Shown here: positions 31,801 to 42,765 of the stretch, piece by piece | Layout: each line of letters begins with the position of its first letter | Numbering within the stretch: the first letter of the stretch is position 1 | Origin: Chlamydomonas reinhardtii | Taxonomy: Eukaryota; Chlorophyta; Chlorophyceae; Chlamydomonadales; Chlamydomonadaceae | DNA length: 64,000 nucleotides | NCBI RefSeq assembly: GCF_000002595.2 | Contig: NC_057004.1 | Coordinates: 5,444,405-5,508,404 of the forward strand | Direction of reading: 5' to 3' | The notes under the pieces: model-generated | Told to the model about the DNA's origin: nothing | Seen by the model: only the letters and a program-made list of their open reading frames with translations | The model's database searches: none | Made by a program: the position numbers and the translations under genes

Positions 31801-33468
31801 GCGACGGCCCGGCGCGGCAGGAGCTGCAGGCGGCGTTCAAGGGCACGCCCACGCAGTTCCTGGGCATGCTGCACGTGAGTGCACCGCTCCAGTGCGAGGG
31901 GCTGGAACGGGGAGAAGCGTGTGTGTGGGGGGGGTGGGGGGGCGCTGGGGCGAACGGTGACGGGGCGAAGCCAGACCCAGCGGACAGCGTTGGGCTTGAG
32001 AGCGGTCGGGAAGCAAGGGGCTGCGGTGGGTGTGGTGCGGTTAAGTCCCACGCCCTGTTCGCCTGCTCAACACGGCGTGGCCCTGCCTCGCCCCCTCACC
32101 TGCAGGGCGAGGACCTGTCGGCCGCCTACGCCTCCTCGGACATTTTCGTGATGCCCAGTGAGAGCGAGACGCTGGGCTTCGTAGTACTGGAGGTGAGCCC
32201 GCGGGCAGGCGGAGGTGCAGGGAAGGCAGGGAAGGCAGGGAAGGCAGGGGCAGCAGCTGCGGCAGCAGGGCAGCGCTAGCAGGGCAGGGGGGGGTGGGGG
32301 GCGGGGAGGGGGGGGGTAAGCGGAAATGGCCGGAGCAATATGTCGATCCAGGCATGGTAAGCATTGTGGATGGCCGGTTCTTAGGCTGCAGTCATGTGTG
32401 GCTGCCCAGTAAATAGTGTATCAACAACTGCAATCGCGTTTCCTCCACCTCCTCCTGCCGCTGCCCAGGCCATGGCCAGCGAGCTGCCGGTGGTGGCGGT
32501 GCGCGCGGGCGGCATCCCCGACATCATCACGCCCGGGGACAGCGGTGAGCTAGCAGCACTGCGCGCGAGCGAGGGGGCGAGCGAGTGGGGCAGGTTGTGA
32601 CGTTTGCGGTGGGGTGTGCCGGGTCTGCGGTGCGGAAAAGGGCCGGCGCAAGGAGGGCTTGAGTCCAGGTGCAAGGGAGAGGTTCCTCTTGAGGGGCCAG
32701 GGGCGCCCCGCTACCAACCAGCTGTGAGGCAGCCAACCAGCTTCCCCCGGCCGACGCGCGCGGGAGTTGTCTAAACGGCATGGTGACGGCGAGTGCACAG
32801 GCCCCCAGTGGCACGAGCGGTGGTGGTGGCTGCGCTGCGTTGTGGATGCGGATCGGCACAACCACTCCCTCGCATTCATGCCACTCTGCAGGCGTGACTG
32901 GCTTCCTGTACGAGCCGGGCGATGTGGACAAGGCGGCCGAGCTCATCCAGCAGCTGGCGGCGGATGCGCAGCTCAGGTGGGCACCGGCGCGGTGCGGGGC
33001 CGGGTTCTCCAGTGTGCGGTGGCCGCTGCGGTGCCCGGGCTGCCTTGCGGGCTGCTCGGCAGGCTGTCGCGCCGCACCGCGCTTTCAGCCGCACCGTATG
33101 GCTTGGTCGCAACGTGTGGCCCAGCTGCCGTACTCATGCCGCGTGCTGTGCTTGCCAAGCTTCTCTGTGGGCACCGTTGGCATCCGTGGGTAGCAGCCAA
33201 CGCCCTGAAGAAGCACCTGTCAGCATTTTGTTGATACGCCTGTTTACACGACTGCTTGTGACGCAGGTCGCGCGTGGGCATCCGCGCCCGCCAGGAGGTG
33301 GCCAAGTGGGACTGGCGCGCCGCCACCATGCACCTGCTCAACGTGCAGTACCCCATCGCCATGGCGGCGGCGGCGGCGCAGTACGGCGAGGCTCTGGGCC
33401 GCGTGGCGCAGGATGCGCTGGCGGCGCAGCCGCCGCAGACCGGCGGCCTTACGCCGCGCGCGGCATGA
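27785..33468 (+). CDS. SQD3: UDP-sulfoquinovose:diacylglycerol sulfoquinovosyltransferase (SQD2 type)
   Basis: Exons 27785-28129, 28474-28618, 29988-30103, 30374-30552, 30815-30959, 31608-31874, 32106-32192, 32469-32544, 32892-32976 and 33267-33468, in phase, give 548 residues from the chosen start. Residues 1-~120 are a plastid-type transit and linker. Then a GT4 glycosyltransferase: [73 protein letters not shown] and the E-x7-E motif at [11 protein letters not shown] (Glu420/Glu428). This matches SQD2, the last step of sulfolipid (SQDG) synthesis on plastid membranes. The alga has two such genes; the choice of SQD3 over SQD2 rests on remembered synteny with FAD7. Intron 2 is long and holds an inserted element. 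Starts at 27485 or 27848 are alternatives. Confidence 0.92.
28691..29630. mobile_element. 784-bp insertion bracketed by (GT)n runs in SQD3 intron 2
   Basis: A (GT)n run at 28691-28823 and a shorter one at 29608-29630 flank 784 bases unlike the neighbours: A-rich patches (gacaaaaaacagcaaacata, gtaaaacaaaaaacccttc), lower GC, no long frame. The layout suggests an element inserted inside a (GT)n microsatellite, splitting it. I cannot name the family; non-LTR and Penelope-like elements that favour (CA)n sites are candidates. Confidence 0.55.
30648..31111 (+). repeat. Two copies of the gttgtagataccagccc repeat in neighbouring SQD3 introns
   Basis: Copies at 30648-30694 (intron before exon 5) and 31054-31111 (intron after it); the second is closest to the copy at 10522-10583, including the trailing gagcgaggaggaga. 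Same orientation as the gene. Confidence 0.7.
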
Positions 33469-33763
33469 GGGATGCGGGTTAGCTGGCTATGGGCTTGGGG
33501 TTCGGGCTAACTGAGGCGTTGGAAGCTGCTGTTGCGCACTTGCGGGCTCGCGGGCGGTCAGGGGTTCCCTGGCCGCGGGATCTGATGCCACGGTGCGTGA
33601 TCCTGTGAGGGTGTACATGATAGCGGTCATGGTTTGGGGCGTGGGGCTTGGCATGCGAGGGGGCCGTGGGAGCTCGCATGGGTTCGCTGTGGTGGCAATG
33701 CGGTTGCCCGGTGGTCCTGGTATTGTTGCTGCGCGTGAGGAACTAAACATCGCAACAGGGGGT

Positions 33764-33768
33764 TGTAA
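33764..33768 (+). terminator. Poly(A) signal TGTAA of SQD3
   Basis: TGTAA 296 bases past the stop codon, in ggggttgtaagcgggtg. Confidence 0.6.
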
Positions 33769-33784
33769 GCGGGTGTAGGCGTTG

Positions 33785-35412
33785 GCGTGCGGGTCCGTTG
33801 CCGAGGCTGTCCACTTGATGGAACACGACGACACCGCAGAAGGACTAGGTCTGGGCAGGACGTAAACATATGTTGCGGGGTTGGCCGTCGTGGTTGGCCA
33901 TTGTCGCGTCCGTGAGTCATGTGTGACTGTGAGCGTCAACGGGTGACTACATTGATGGACTTGCGGTTGACAAGTTTAGGTTCATGCACTGTCGTTCTCT
34001 CATGTGTGCCACGTCCGAGAAGAAGAACCATGAGGGTATCACATGCAACTCTTTGCACAACAACACATACATATGACGAAATGGGGACCCGGGAGAAGAG
34101 TGCGGGGATAATGCCCGCTGGTATTTCATTCACTCGCGGTGGCAGCATGGAGTTTGGTGGGCAATCACACGGCTCTGGAGAGATTACGGGCACCGGTCTC
34201 TGGCGCATGCAGGACGTTGAGCCCAAGTACTCCTGGGCACGTCCACTGATTTTACATCGTGTCGTCAAATTTACCGTTTGTGCGTCGCTCAGGCACTTCT
34301 ACTTGTTGCGGATGGCGTCTTGCACGCTTCATCGCACGGGCGTTCCGCATGCGCGTTCTGGCGTTGGCGCGGTGGGGCAGCTTCGAGCCTGTTGCTGTAC
34401 GTGGTTGCCAGGGACGATGTCGAGGGATGCTGCAAACGGCCACGGTTCTGCTATCATGACGCGGGGCATGGGCTTTCTGCAAGTGCGTTCGAGGGCGTGC
34501 AGTATGAGCTCCCCTTACGGTACAGTCACCCTGCCCTGTACAACCCCAGAACGTATTGCGCGCCAAAGCACCAGAGAGATCAGCTGTGGCGGGCCTGCCG
34601 CATGCCAGCTGGCGCAAAGGGCCTGGCCAACTTTCGCGCCACTGCAACATAACTGTTGATCCTCCGTGCCCTTGCAGTTCTTTTTTCGGGGCCAAAGTGC
34701 CGAACCGTTCATGCCTGAGCACGCTGAGGGACGGGCAACTCTTTAGCTGCGCCTGGTACGCCCCGTACACGTAGTTTTACGGCATGAGGCTGCATTTTGA
34801 GACCTTGCACACGGTCTTATAGATGGATCGTGTTCGCGCAGGGAGTCGAGGGGGAGGGGGCGAGCGGGAGGGGCAGGGCGGGCCAGGGGCCAGGGCTCAC
34901 GAGGGTCGAGGGGGAGGCTTTGGCCCGGGTCTGTATCAGCCGTCCACTTAGATACTGTCAAGTTTGAATGCAAGGCCACAGGGCAATGCCTTTCGAACTG
35001 GCTGACGACGGGACGTGGAAATGCAGCGAACGAGTTTCACTCAGAGTTTCACTGGATGCCAGCTGATCTCCTGAGCTCGTGGCCCGAAGACCCCGTTAAT
35101 GCTCGCTAAGCACACTTGTCATGTTGACCTTACAAATGCGCTCATCAAACCCCGCGCCTTCGGGTCCTTCTGCTCAGAGATTTGTTTGTTGATTGCCGCG
35201 CCGCAGCAAGCCCAGCTGGTCCGCTGTGCGCTTATGTAAGCAGCACGAAAGCTTTCGGAGATCGTTCCGCGCCCACAGAAATTGCATGTGCATGAGAGAA
35301 TGGGGCCACGGTACTGCCCATTGCAGCCTGCTTGGTGTTGATAATTGGTCTCCCAGGACACCGACTGGGTAGGTCAGCGGGCCTCACCAGATACTTAGTT
35401 ACAAACAGAAAG
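33785..35412. other. Intergenic region upstream of FAD7
   Basis: 1.6 kb with no gene I can support. A plus-strand open frame of 124 codons at 34278-34652 reads moderately protein-like but lacks an ATG, splice context or a recognisable motif. 34840-34920 is a G-rich strip (gagggggagggggcgagcgg). The FAD7 promoter and 5' UTR must lie in the last few hundred bases. Confidence 0.5.
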
Positions 35413-38400
35413 ATGCAGTGCCTGTCTCGCTCCAGCCTGCGGGCTCCCACCCTCAGCACCCGCGCTCGCGCGGCGCCTGTCCTCCGGCGCTCCGTGGTGA
35501 AGGTCGCCAACGTCGCTGCTATCCCTGAGGCGCCCCAGCAGGACCGCTTCAAGCGCAACGCGGTAAGCGCACGGCCGTTGTGCGGGCGCATGCCCATCAT
35601 CAGGGTAGTAGTCGCACTCAGCGACCTGTGGCCCGAGTAGCCCAAAGGCGCGGCCCTAACGCAATTACTGATGTATCATGCATGAATGCGCACGCCCCAA
35701 CGACTACAGCACATCGCAAACGCCTTCCTAGAAACGCGCCAGGCCACGCATATCTTGCAAACCCTTATGGCGGCTTTTCAGCACCTTCTGCATGTTCCAC
35801 AGTCGCGAATGCATGTTGAGACTAGTATTGCTCTGCTGAATCTGACGAGATCGCTGTTCCTGTTGTGTTGCGCGTAGGATGGCACCTACGACCTGTCCGC
35901 GCCTCCTCCGTTCACTCTGCAAGACCTGCGCAACGCCATCCCTGCTCACTGTAAGCAGTGTGCAAAATTGCACCTAACGCGGGCTTAACGCGTGGGCGTG
36001 GTTGCGTGCAAGGCCAAACTGTCTGTCAACGCCATCTAACTTAACGCTCACGTCGCTCGCTCACTCGCTCTTCTTTGCCATCGCCACGGCTCACAGGCTG
36101 GGAGAAGAACACCTTCCGCTCGATGGCTCACCTGGCGCTGGACGTCGGCATCGTGTTCGGCCTGGCTGCCGTGGCGTTCACCGTGAACCAGTGGTGAGCC
36201 CACCCGCCACGACTGTGCTGGGCACAGCGAATGCTGCTTACCCCTGCTTTCCTTCCTTTTATGACTACTTGCTTGTGTAGCATGAGCTCGAATGTAATCG
36301 ATAGGGCCCTCGGCACGGCCCTCGGTACGGCTAGGTGTACCAGCGTTGCAGCGCGCTATGGCACTCCCACACCTCGTAATGACATCGTGCCCCTCCTTTG
36401 CAGGTGGATGTGGCCCCTGTACTGGGTTGCTCAGGGTACCATGTTCTGGGCTCTGTTTGTGGTCGGCCACGACTGGTGAGTGGTCCTGCACATAATGTGG
36501 CTTCATGTCTGTCCTCACTGTACCGGCTGAGTTGGCCTTTCCCGTCGACACCATGTAGTGCAGACTCCAGCAAATCATTAACGCCCCTTCACTTGCCTTT
36601 TGCCCACACAGCGGCCACCAGTCTTTCTCAAACAACAAGGCCCTGAACGACTTCATCGGCCACCTGACCCACTCGTCCATCCTGGTGCCCTACCACGGCT
36701 GGCGCATCAGCCACCGCACTCACCACGCCAACCACGGCCACGTTGAGAACGACGAGTCGTGGCACCCCGTGACCAAGAAGCTGTACGACCACCTGGTGGG
36801 TCTCGAGCCATGTCTGAAGCGCAGCAGGATTGACATTGGAGCAAAATGCTTGACTGCCATTAGGCGTCAGGCGGTAGCATCGTTCCACCGGCCTCGGTGC
36901 TACTGGTTAACTCTGCTGCTGGTCCCGACGGTAACGCACCAGAAACATACTTTATCTCTTATGCCCTCTGCTTTCTTGAACTGCAGGAGCCCATGGCCCG
37001 CGTCGGCCGCCTGTCGATGCCCTGGGCGCTGTTCGCCTTCCCCTTCTACCTGTGGAAGCGCAGCCCCGGCAAGGAGGGCTCGCACTACGACCCCGAGTGC
37101 GACCTGTTCACCGCCGCTGAGCGCAACCAGGTGCGTATAGGCAAGGCATAGCGAGAAAAGGACTTTCTGGAAGAAACTCGCTGGGAAGCCCGAGAATGAA
37201 GACATGGCGCTACCGGAGACTATGCGGCCGTGGACCTGGGTCACCAGTAGTCTGCTCCTGCGCCAACGCAACGGCTTTGCGCCGGTAAATGCGCGCAGGT
37301 CCGCGTACGTTTGCGACTCATGCTAGGGATGGTGTGTCCTGTGTCCTGACCTCCCCGTGCCTTCATCTGTGCCGACAGGTGCTGACCACCAACGCCTACA
37401 TGCTGGGCATGGTGGCGGTGCTGGCCGCCTGCACCATCAAGCTGGGCCCCCTGGCCATGTTCAACCTGTACCTGATCCCCTACTGGATCAACGTGGTGTG
37501 GCTGGACATTGTGACCTACCTGCACCATCACGGCTCGCACGACCAGAACGAGAAGATGCCCTGGTACCGCGGCGAGGTGGGTGTTCGCGGCTGCCAGGGT
37601 GTTAGCGGGTTCCCCAGCGGGGCGTGGGCTGATCTGGGTCGGGGCCGCAGTGTGTACAAGCAGGCGCGCCGCGCCAGCGTAAACAGAGCGGCGGATGTTT
37701 GTGCGACAAAAGCGGCAGGAATGAAGGTGATCTGGGACGGCTGATCCTGACATTCGGCCCGCTCTCTTTGTGCACACGTAGGAGTGGAGCTACCTGCGCG
37801 GTGGCCTGACCACCATCGACCGTGACTACGGCATCTTCAACAAGATCCACCACGACATCGGCACCCACGTCGTGCACCACCTGTTCCCCCAGGTCCGGAC
37901 GAGGGCTGAATCTGGGTCGGGTTGGGAAATGCACGGCCGGGCCACGGATCTCAAGCAGCTACTGAGATCGCCGCCACTTTGCAAATCCTCCTAGGCCCAG
38001 CCCGTAGTTCAGTTTCGAACGCTAGCTGGCGCGCCGGACGCGCTGTTCGCCCCGTACCTCTGTTTGGAACGTAATCAGACGCGCCGGGCGCTCCCTCCTG
38101 CACAGATTCCCCACTACAACCTTGAGGAGGCTACCGAGGCCGTCAAGCCGGTGATGGGCCCCTACTACCGCGAGCCCATGAAGAGCCCCGGCCCCCTGCC
38201 CACCCACCTGGTGGAGCCCCTGATCCGCTCGTTCACCAACGACCACTACGTGGCCGACAGTGGCGACATCGTCTACTACCAGAAGGTGCGGCACGGGCGG
38301 ACGAGCTGTTGGATTGGGATGGATGGGGTGTGGATCTTGCACGCCCAAATGGCTTTGTGTGCGAGGAGGGCAGCGCATGGCGTGAAAGAAGGTTGCAGTG

Positions 38401-38509
38401 ATTCGGCTTGAGATTTCTGTGGGCGAAGTGACTGACCATCAGTTCATGCTTGTGATCGCAGGACCCCAACTTCCCCTCGGTGGGCAAGGCGGTTGCCGGC
38501 AAGGCCTAA
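35413..38509 (+). CDS. FAD7: Plastid omega-3 fatty acid desaturase
   Basis: Exons 35413-35562, 35878-35950, 36097-36193, 36404-36475, 36612-36795, 36987-37130, 37379-37576, 37782-37892, 38106-38285 and 38462-38509 give 418 residues, the length I recall for the C. reinhardtii enzyme. The first ~45 residues ([20 protein letters not shown]) are a plastid transit peptide. The three histidine boxes are intact: HDCGH (129-133, split by an intron), HRTHH (165-169) and HVVHH (285-289), binding the di-iron centre. Membrane spans lie at about 84-120 and 190-235. The enzyme converts 18:2 and 16:3 acyl groups of plastid glycerolipids to 18:3 and 16:4 using ferredoxin; in this alga it also supplies omega-3 acids outside the plastid. 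It follows the sulfolipid synthase on the same strand. Confidence 0.97.
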
Positions 38510-39414
38510 ACCGCCCCCTGGCGATACCTCGTCCGGAGCTAGCGGGCAGCGGTGGACCTGCCGCGTTATGGTAGTCCATCTGTTTGTGGTGGTGGATGTG
38601 GGCGCGCGAATGTGCTCAGGCCTGTGGACGCTGCGCACCGCGCGTCCCGCATCGCCGTTGTGAGTCTGTGAGTTTGTAGTATCGGACTGCTGTGCACAGT
38701 TTTTGGGACAATCGTTGATCACGCTCGCCCGCCCAGTGCGGCTCCGCCGCGTTGGGCGCCTAGCGTCCATGGATGCGACCCGGAGGGCTCCCCTCCACGC
38801 GTGCTGCCTCGGGGTGGTCTGTTGCCGCCGCCCAGGGGACGTGCCACGTGGTCAGGCGCTGCTGCCAGCGTGGGAAATGTCTACTGAATGCAACGAGCTA
38901 CACGGGGCAGGCAAAGCAATTGGGGGATACATGTTCCGCAGCTCGAGAAGAATCGTCTGAAGTACTGGGGGGTTCTTGACGTGCGGTAACCGTTTTCCGT
39001 TTGGCGTTGCGTGTGCCGGATCGTCCCAAGGCTTCGTTGCGTGAGGTGCCCCTCGAAGGGTGTCATCTTGCACATGTATCAAAATTCTGAATTTGATTGC
39101 CCATGTATGGCGGCGTGAGCGTATGTTGATAGCGTTTGAGTGGTGAAGAAGTGTGTGCGGACCGAGAGTGACGAGTGCGCGAGAGGGAGGGTGGCAAGCG
39201 CTTGCTGTGGTTCTGTCCTTCATGGGTCCCGGCTGCAATTTTTGGGTGCATGCGCGTGTGCTAGGGGCGAGCGTGACGTGAGGCTGCCAGCAGCTGTGAA
39301 GCGTAGTGGTGACGCAATGAACTGACACGCATTCCAAGTTAGACTCTGGCACGGCGACAGGCCTGGCCCGCAGGGCTGTGCATGGTCGACACATCAATGC
39401 ACCTGCCAGCTGCG

Positions 39415-39419
39415 TGTAA
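39415..39419 (+). terminator. Poly(A) signal TGTAA of FAD7
   Basis: First TGTAA after the FAD7 stop codon, about 905 bases downstream, giving a long but not unusual 3' UTR. Confidence 0.55.
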
Positions 39420-39876
39420 GGAAGAGAACTAAACACCATGCAGACCCATGTCGAGCAAACTCAGCCGTGAAGTAACGGTCATCCTGCCGCGACACAGCGG
39501 CATAGCTACACCGCAACCCGCACCCGGTAGTCGCACCAAACGTTCCTTCGAGGGACGTAAATCAGGCTGCAGAAGCTGGGTTATGCAGGCGGCACTAGCT
39601 TGTGTGCATCGGGACTCTTGCCGGCCAATCGATCACAACGCGGCGTCCCTTGCAAGCTTGTCAGCTGGCGCGTCAATACAGTATTTGGCGGTGACCGTCT
39701 GTGCTGTGTTTCCGCCCTGACTCCTGCCAAGACTGCTGCGCTGTTGCTTTGGTCTGCGCCATACCGGCCCCCTGCGCCAAACAGCCCCCTGGCAACTCGC
39801 GGCGAAGGCCGCGCCTTGCTTGCCATACCGACATGCCAGCAAGACTCCTCGACACTGAATGAATGGGTGATTGGTG

Positions 39877-39908
39877 TTACAGCCACAGCTCGCCTTGTCG
39901 GCGTTACA
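39877..39908 (-). terminator. Two candidate poly(A) signals of the SR gene
   Basis: TTACA (TGTAA on the minus strand) at 39877-39881 and 39904-39908, about 800 bases after the SR stop. Convergent with the FAD7 signal. The 39420-39870 gap shows no feature. Confidence 0.5.
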
Positions 39909-40704
39909 AACATGAGGTAGCAACGCCCGCGGCCATACGTGCAGGGCTCTTGGGTGTGTGTGCGAAGGCTTACCTATGTGAGGGCCTCACCGGGGCACGC
40001 AGCATAGCCAGGAAAGGTTGAGTCTAGCCACCCGCCAGGGTTCCAACTTCCGAGTGCGTCGTTCAAAGCAGTGTGGAGGTCCTAAATCATCGTTGCAGCG
40101 CAAAGCAGCTCTTCGTCATCGTGCCGTCGTCATCCAGTCGGGTCATCAGCACCAGCATGCAGCAGGGGCAGGTAGGGAAGCAGGGAAGCTCCATCTCCTC
40201 CGGACAGCTCACCATCACCATCACCGTCATCGGCACCACCCTGTGTCCCGACGACGACGCAGGGGCGGCAGCGCAAAGCTGAATCCAGGCTGCAAGGTGC
40301 GGCTTGGTGGCTAGGGCAATGCTCACAACAAAAACTTAAACTTTCACAGCAACCCAAGCCAGCATCCAATTTTTGCAAATGCAAGCAACACGCGCACAAC
40401 CCATCAACACTGCCGCCCGCCGCTGGCAACAGCAGCGCTGCTCGGTGAGCCGTCCACGTGCCCCGCACTAGCTGGAGAAAGTAGTGGTGCTGGCAATCCG
40501 CACGCAGAAGTGGTGCATGTTATTACCGCCCGCAGGCTGTGGCCCGCTGCTTAGTCCCTGCAATGCAGGATACATTATGTACATGTCAAGGGCCTCACCA
40601 ATAGACTAACGGCGCCAGCCACACGCTGCCCTGTCCCTCGTCGGTGCTCATCAGCTGTCAAGCCGCATGCCTGGGCACACCCGTTCACCAGCCGGCAGAG
40701 AAGC

Positions 40705-42363
40705 TCACCGGGGGGAGCGCCCAGGGGAAGGCGTCCGGCCCTCTGCGGAGCGGCCGCGGTCGCGGCTGCGGTCACGACGCCCAGCGTCCGGCGACAGGTC
40801 CGCACGGGCGTGACCAGCGCCCGCCTCGCGGTCCCGGCCCCGGTCGTCCTCCCGCGGCGGCTGGCGGTCCCGGTCCGCGCGCGGCGAGCGGCTGCGGCTC
40901 ACCGACCTGCACACAGACGCATGAGGGTCATGTCGAAAGCCAGTCGGCTCAGATGTTTGGTGCTTGCCTCTCAAACACTGGAAAGCGGCTCCTCAAGCCA
41001 TTAGACAGATGTTCGAGCGCACCACGGGCATCCATGCGCACACAAGCGCACCTGTCCCGGCGAGGGCTGCGGCGCGGTGAGCGGCTGCGGGCGCGGCGGG
41101 GGCTGCGGCTGCGGCGTGCGTCCCGGTCCCGATCCCGATCATCCCGGTACCGATCGCGGTCGCTTCCCCGGTCGCGGTCGCGCCCTGCAAGGACAGTGGC
41201 ATGCCGCACTGGTGTCAATCAACTATCCCCTGTTTTGAGGCCCCTCACTTGTATGTGTTGAGACGCGGGACTGGGTGCGACATAAGAGGCTGTGGGCAGT
41301 TGTGTGTGGGCGCCAAACACACAGACCGAACTAAGCATTCGGCATACGGTACCCTATGTGCGCCTCTCTGCCCTCTGGACCAGCAACCACCACCCCTCCG
41401 CCCTCGTGCATCTACCCCTCTCACCACGGTCGTCGCGGTACCGGTCCGAGTGCCGGTCCCTGTCCCGGTCCCGGTCGCTGTAGCGGTCGCCGCCACGGCT
41501 GTAGCCGCCGCCGCCGCCACCGCCGCGGTGGCCCCCGCCGCCGCCGCCGTTGCGATAATCCTCGGGCCGCTTGCGCCCGTGCTGCGCGAACGTCACTGAG
41601 ATCTGCGAAATCAGGCGGCAAGTCAAGCCACGGACGGAGTGAGGGCAGCACATCATGCAAACTATCACCGAGCTGATAATGGCTGTTAGTCCTGTGGCCT
41701 CAGGAGGATTAACCTTCATGTGCTGGGGTGCAAAGTGCACGGCAGTGCGCTCACCACGCGGCCGGCGACTGTGGAGCCGTCCATGCAGTGGCGCGCCTCC
41801 TCCGCGTCCTTAGGGTCGCTGAATTCCACAAAGCCCAGGCCACGCGGCTCCCTACGACGGATTGGTATGCAGATGCCAAGGCGACGCAGAGTGTGGCTAA
41901 GCAACTCATCTTGGTGCAAATGTGTTGAGATGCCCCAGGCTATGTGGACAGGGTGCATGCAATCTGCACCGCATCCCGATGCCCGAGGAAGATCAGAGCG
42001 CCCACTGCAAGGTGCCCGCTGGCGCCCCACCCACCCGGTTTGGAAGTCCTTGGGGAGATAGATATCGCGGATGGGGCCATAGCGCTCCGCATAGTGCCGC
42101 AGGTCCTCCGTACTGTGGATTAGAGTAAAGGACCGAGGGCAACAGGGGGTACGTGAGTGCCGGTGTGTGTATGTGCGTCAGCATGGGCGGCCACTCCGAC
42201 ATAAGGCGGCGCCCCTTCCAAGCTCGCAACTCGCTCACGTTGTGGTTTTGGATAGGTTGCGGAACAGCAGGCTGGTGCTGGGGTCCCTTTCACGACGGGG
42301 TTTTTGTGCAAAGGAGCGTCCCCTCGGCGAGTAGGAGCGGCTCCGTGACCTGCTCCTACCCAT
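40705..42363 (-). CDS. SR splicing factor, SC35-like (SCL) type
   Basis: Exons, in order of translation: 42363-42239, 42112-42035, 41851-41755, 41602-41425, 41184-41052, 40906-40705; phases agree, 270 residues. A short RS start (MGRSRSRSRSYSPRRGRS) precedes one RRM: STSLLFRNLSKTTTTEDLRH (RNP2), RGLGFVEFSDPKDAEEA (RNP1) and ISVTFAQHGRKRPEDYR, the tail typical of plant SCL proteins. Then a Gly-rich hinge (GGGGGHRGGGGGG) and an RS domain with long alternating RD/DR runs and RSRSPRR blocks. Such proteins bind exonic enhancers and help define 5' and 3' splice sites in the nucleus; the RS part is phosphorylated. Donor choice at 41425 could shift by a few bases. Divergent from the CLC gene, 400 bases apart. 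Confidence 0.9.
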
Positions 42364-42765
42364 GATGGTGTCTGTTTGAGCTTATGCCAAGGCCCCTAAG
42401 TTACGTCAAGGCTGGGCTGGCCCGGCCCGAAACAGCAATAGAGCTGCAGTCCGCTGTATTCAGCAAACGCTATACGCGTTTCTGATGCCACCAGACAGTT
42501 ATGCAAAGAGCAGGCTACTGTCGTAATAAGCAGGCAGAGAAAGCCCCGCTCAAACCCGCATGAGCGCATGCGCGCGAATCGCTGCAAAACCGCCCGCAAA
42601 GTCCTGATCGAATGTAAATGCAATCAACAGAATGTCAGATTTTTCATCCAATGCTACTGATAGGCAGTCTTGTGTTAGAGTGCAGCACAACAGGTAGAAC
42701 AACGTTTGCTTCCCCTTCATAATTGGACAGCTCCCTAGAAACATGGGTATGTTGAGTAGGCAGAT
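42364..42765. promoter_or_regulatory. Shared upstream region of SR and CLC genes
   Basis: Only 402 bases separate the two divergent starts, so both promoters and 5' UTRs lie here. Two ATGs at 42743 and 42749 open a short frame that overlaps the CLC start in another frame; it could lower CLC translation if transcribed. Confidence 0.45.

Noticed and set aside
40130-41740. Arg/Asp-rich frames in the + strand over the SR gene
   Set aside because: They mirror the RS domain of the minus-strand gene; the RRM motifs are found only on the minus strand.
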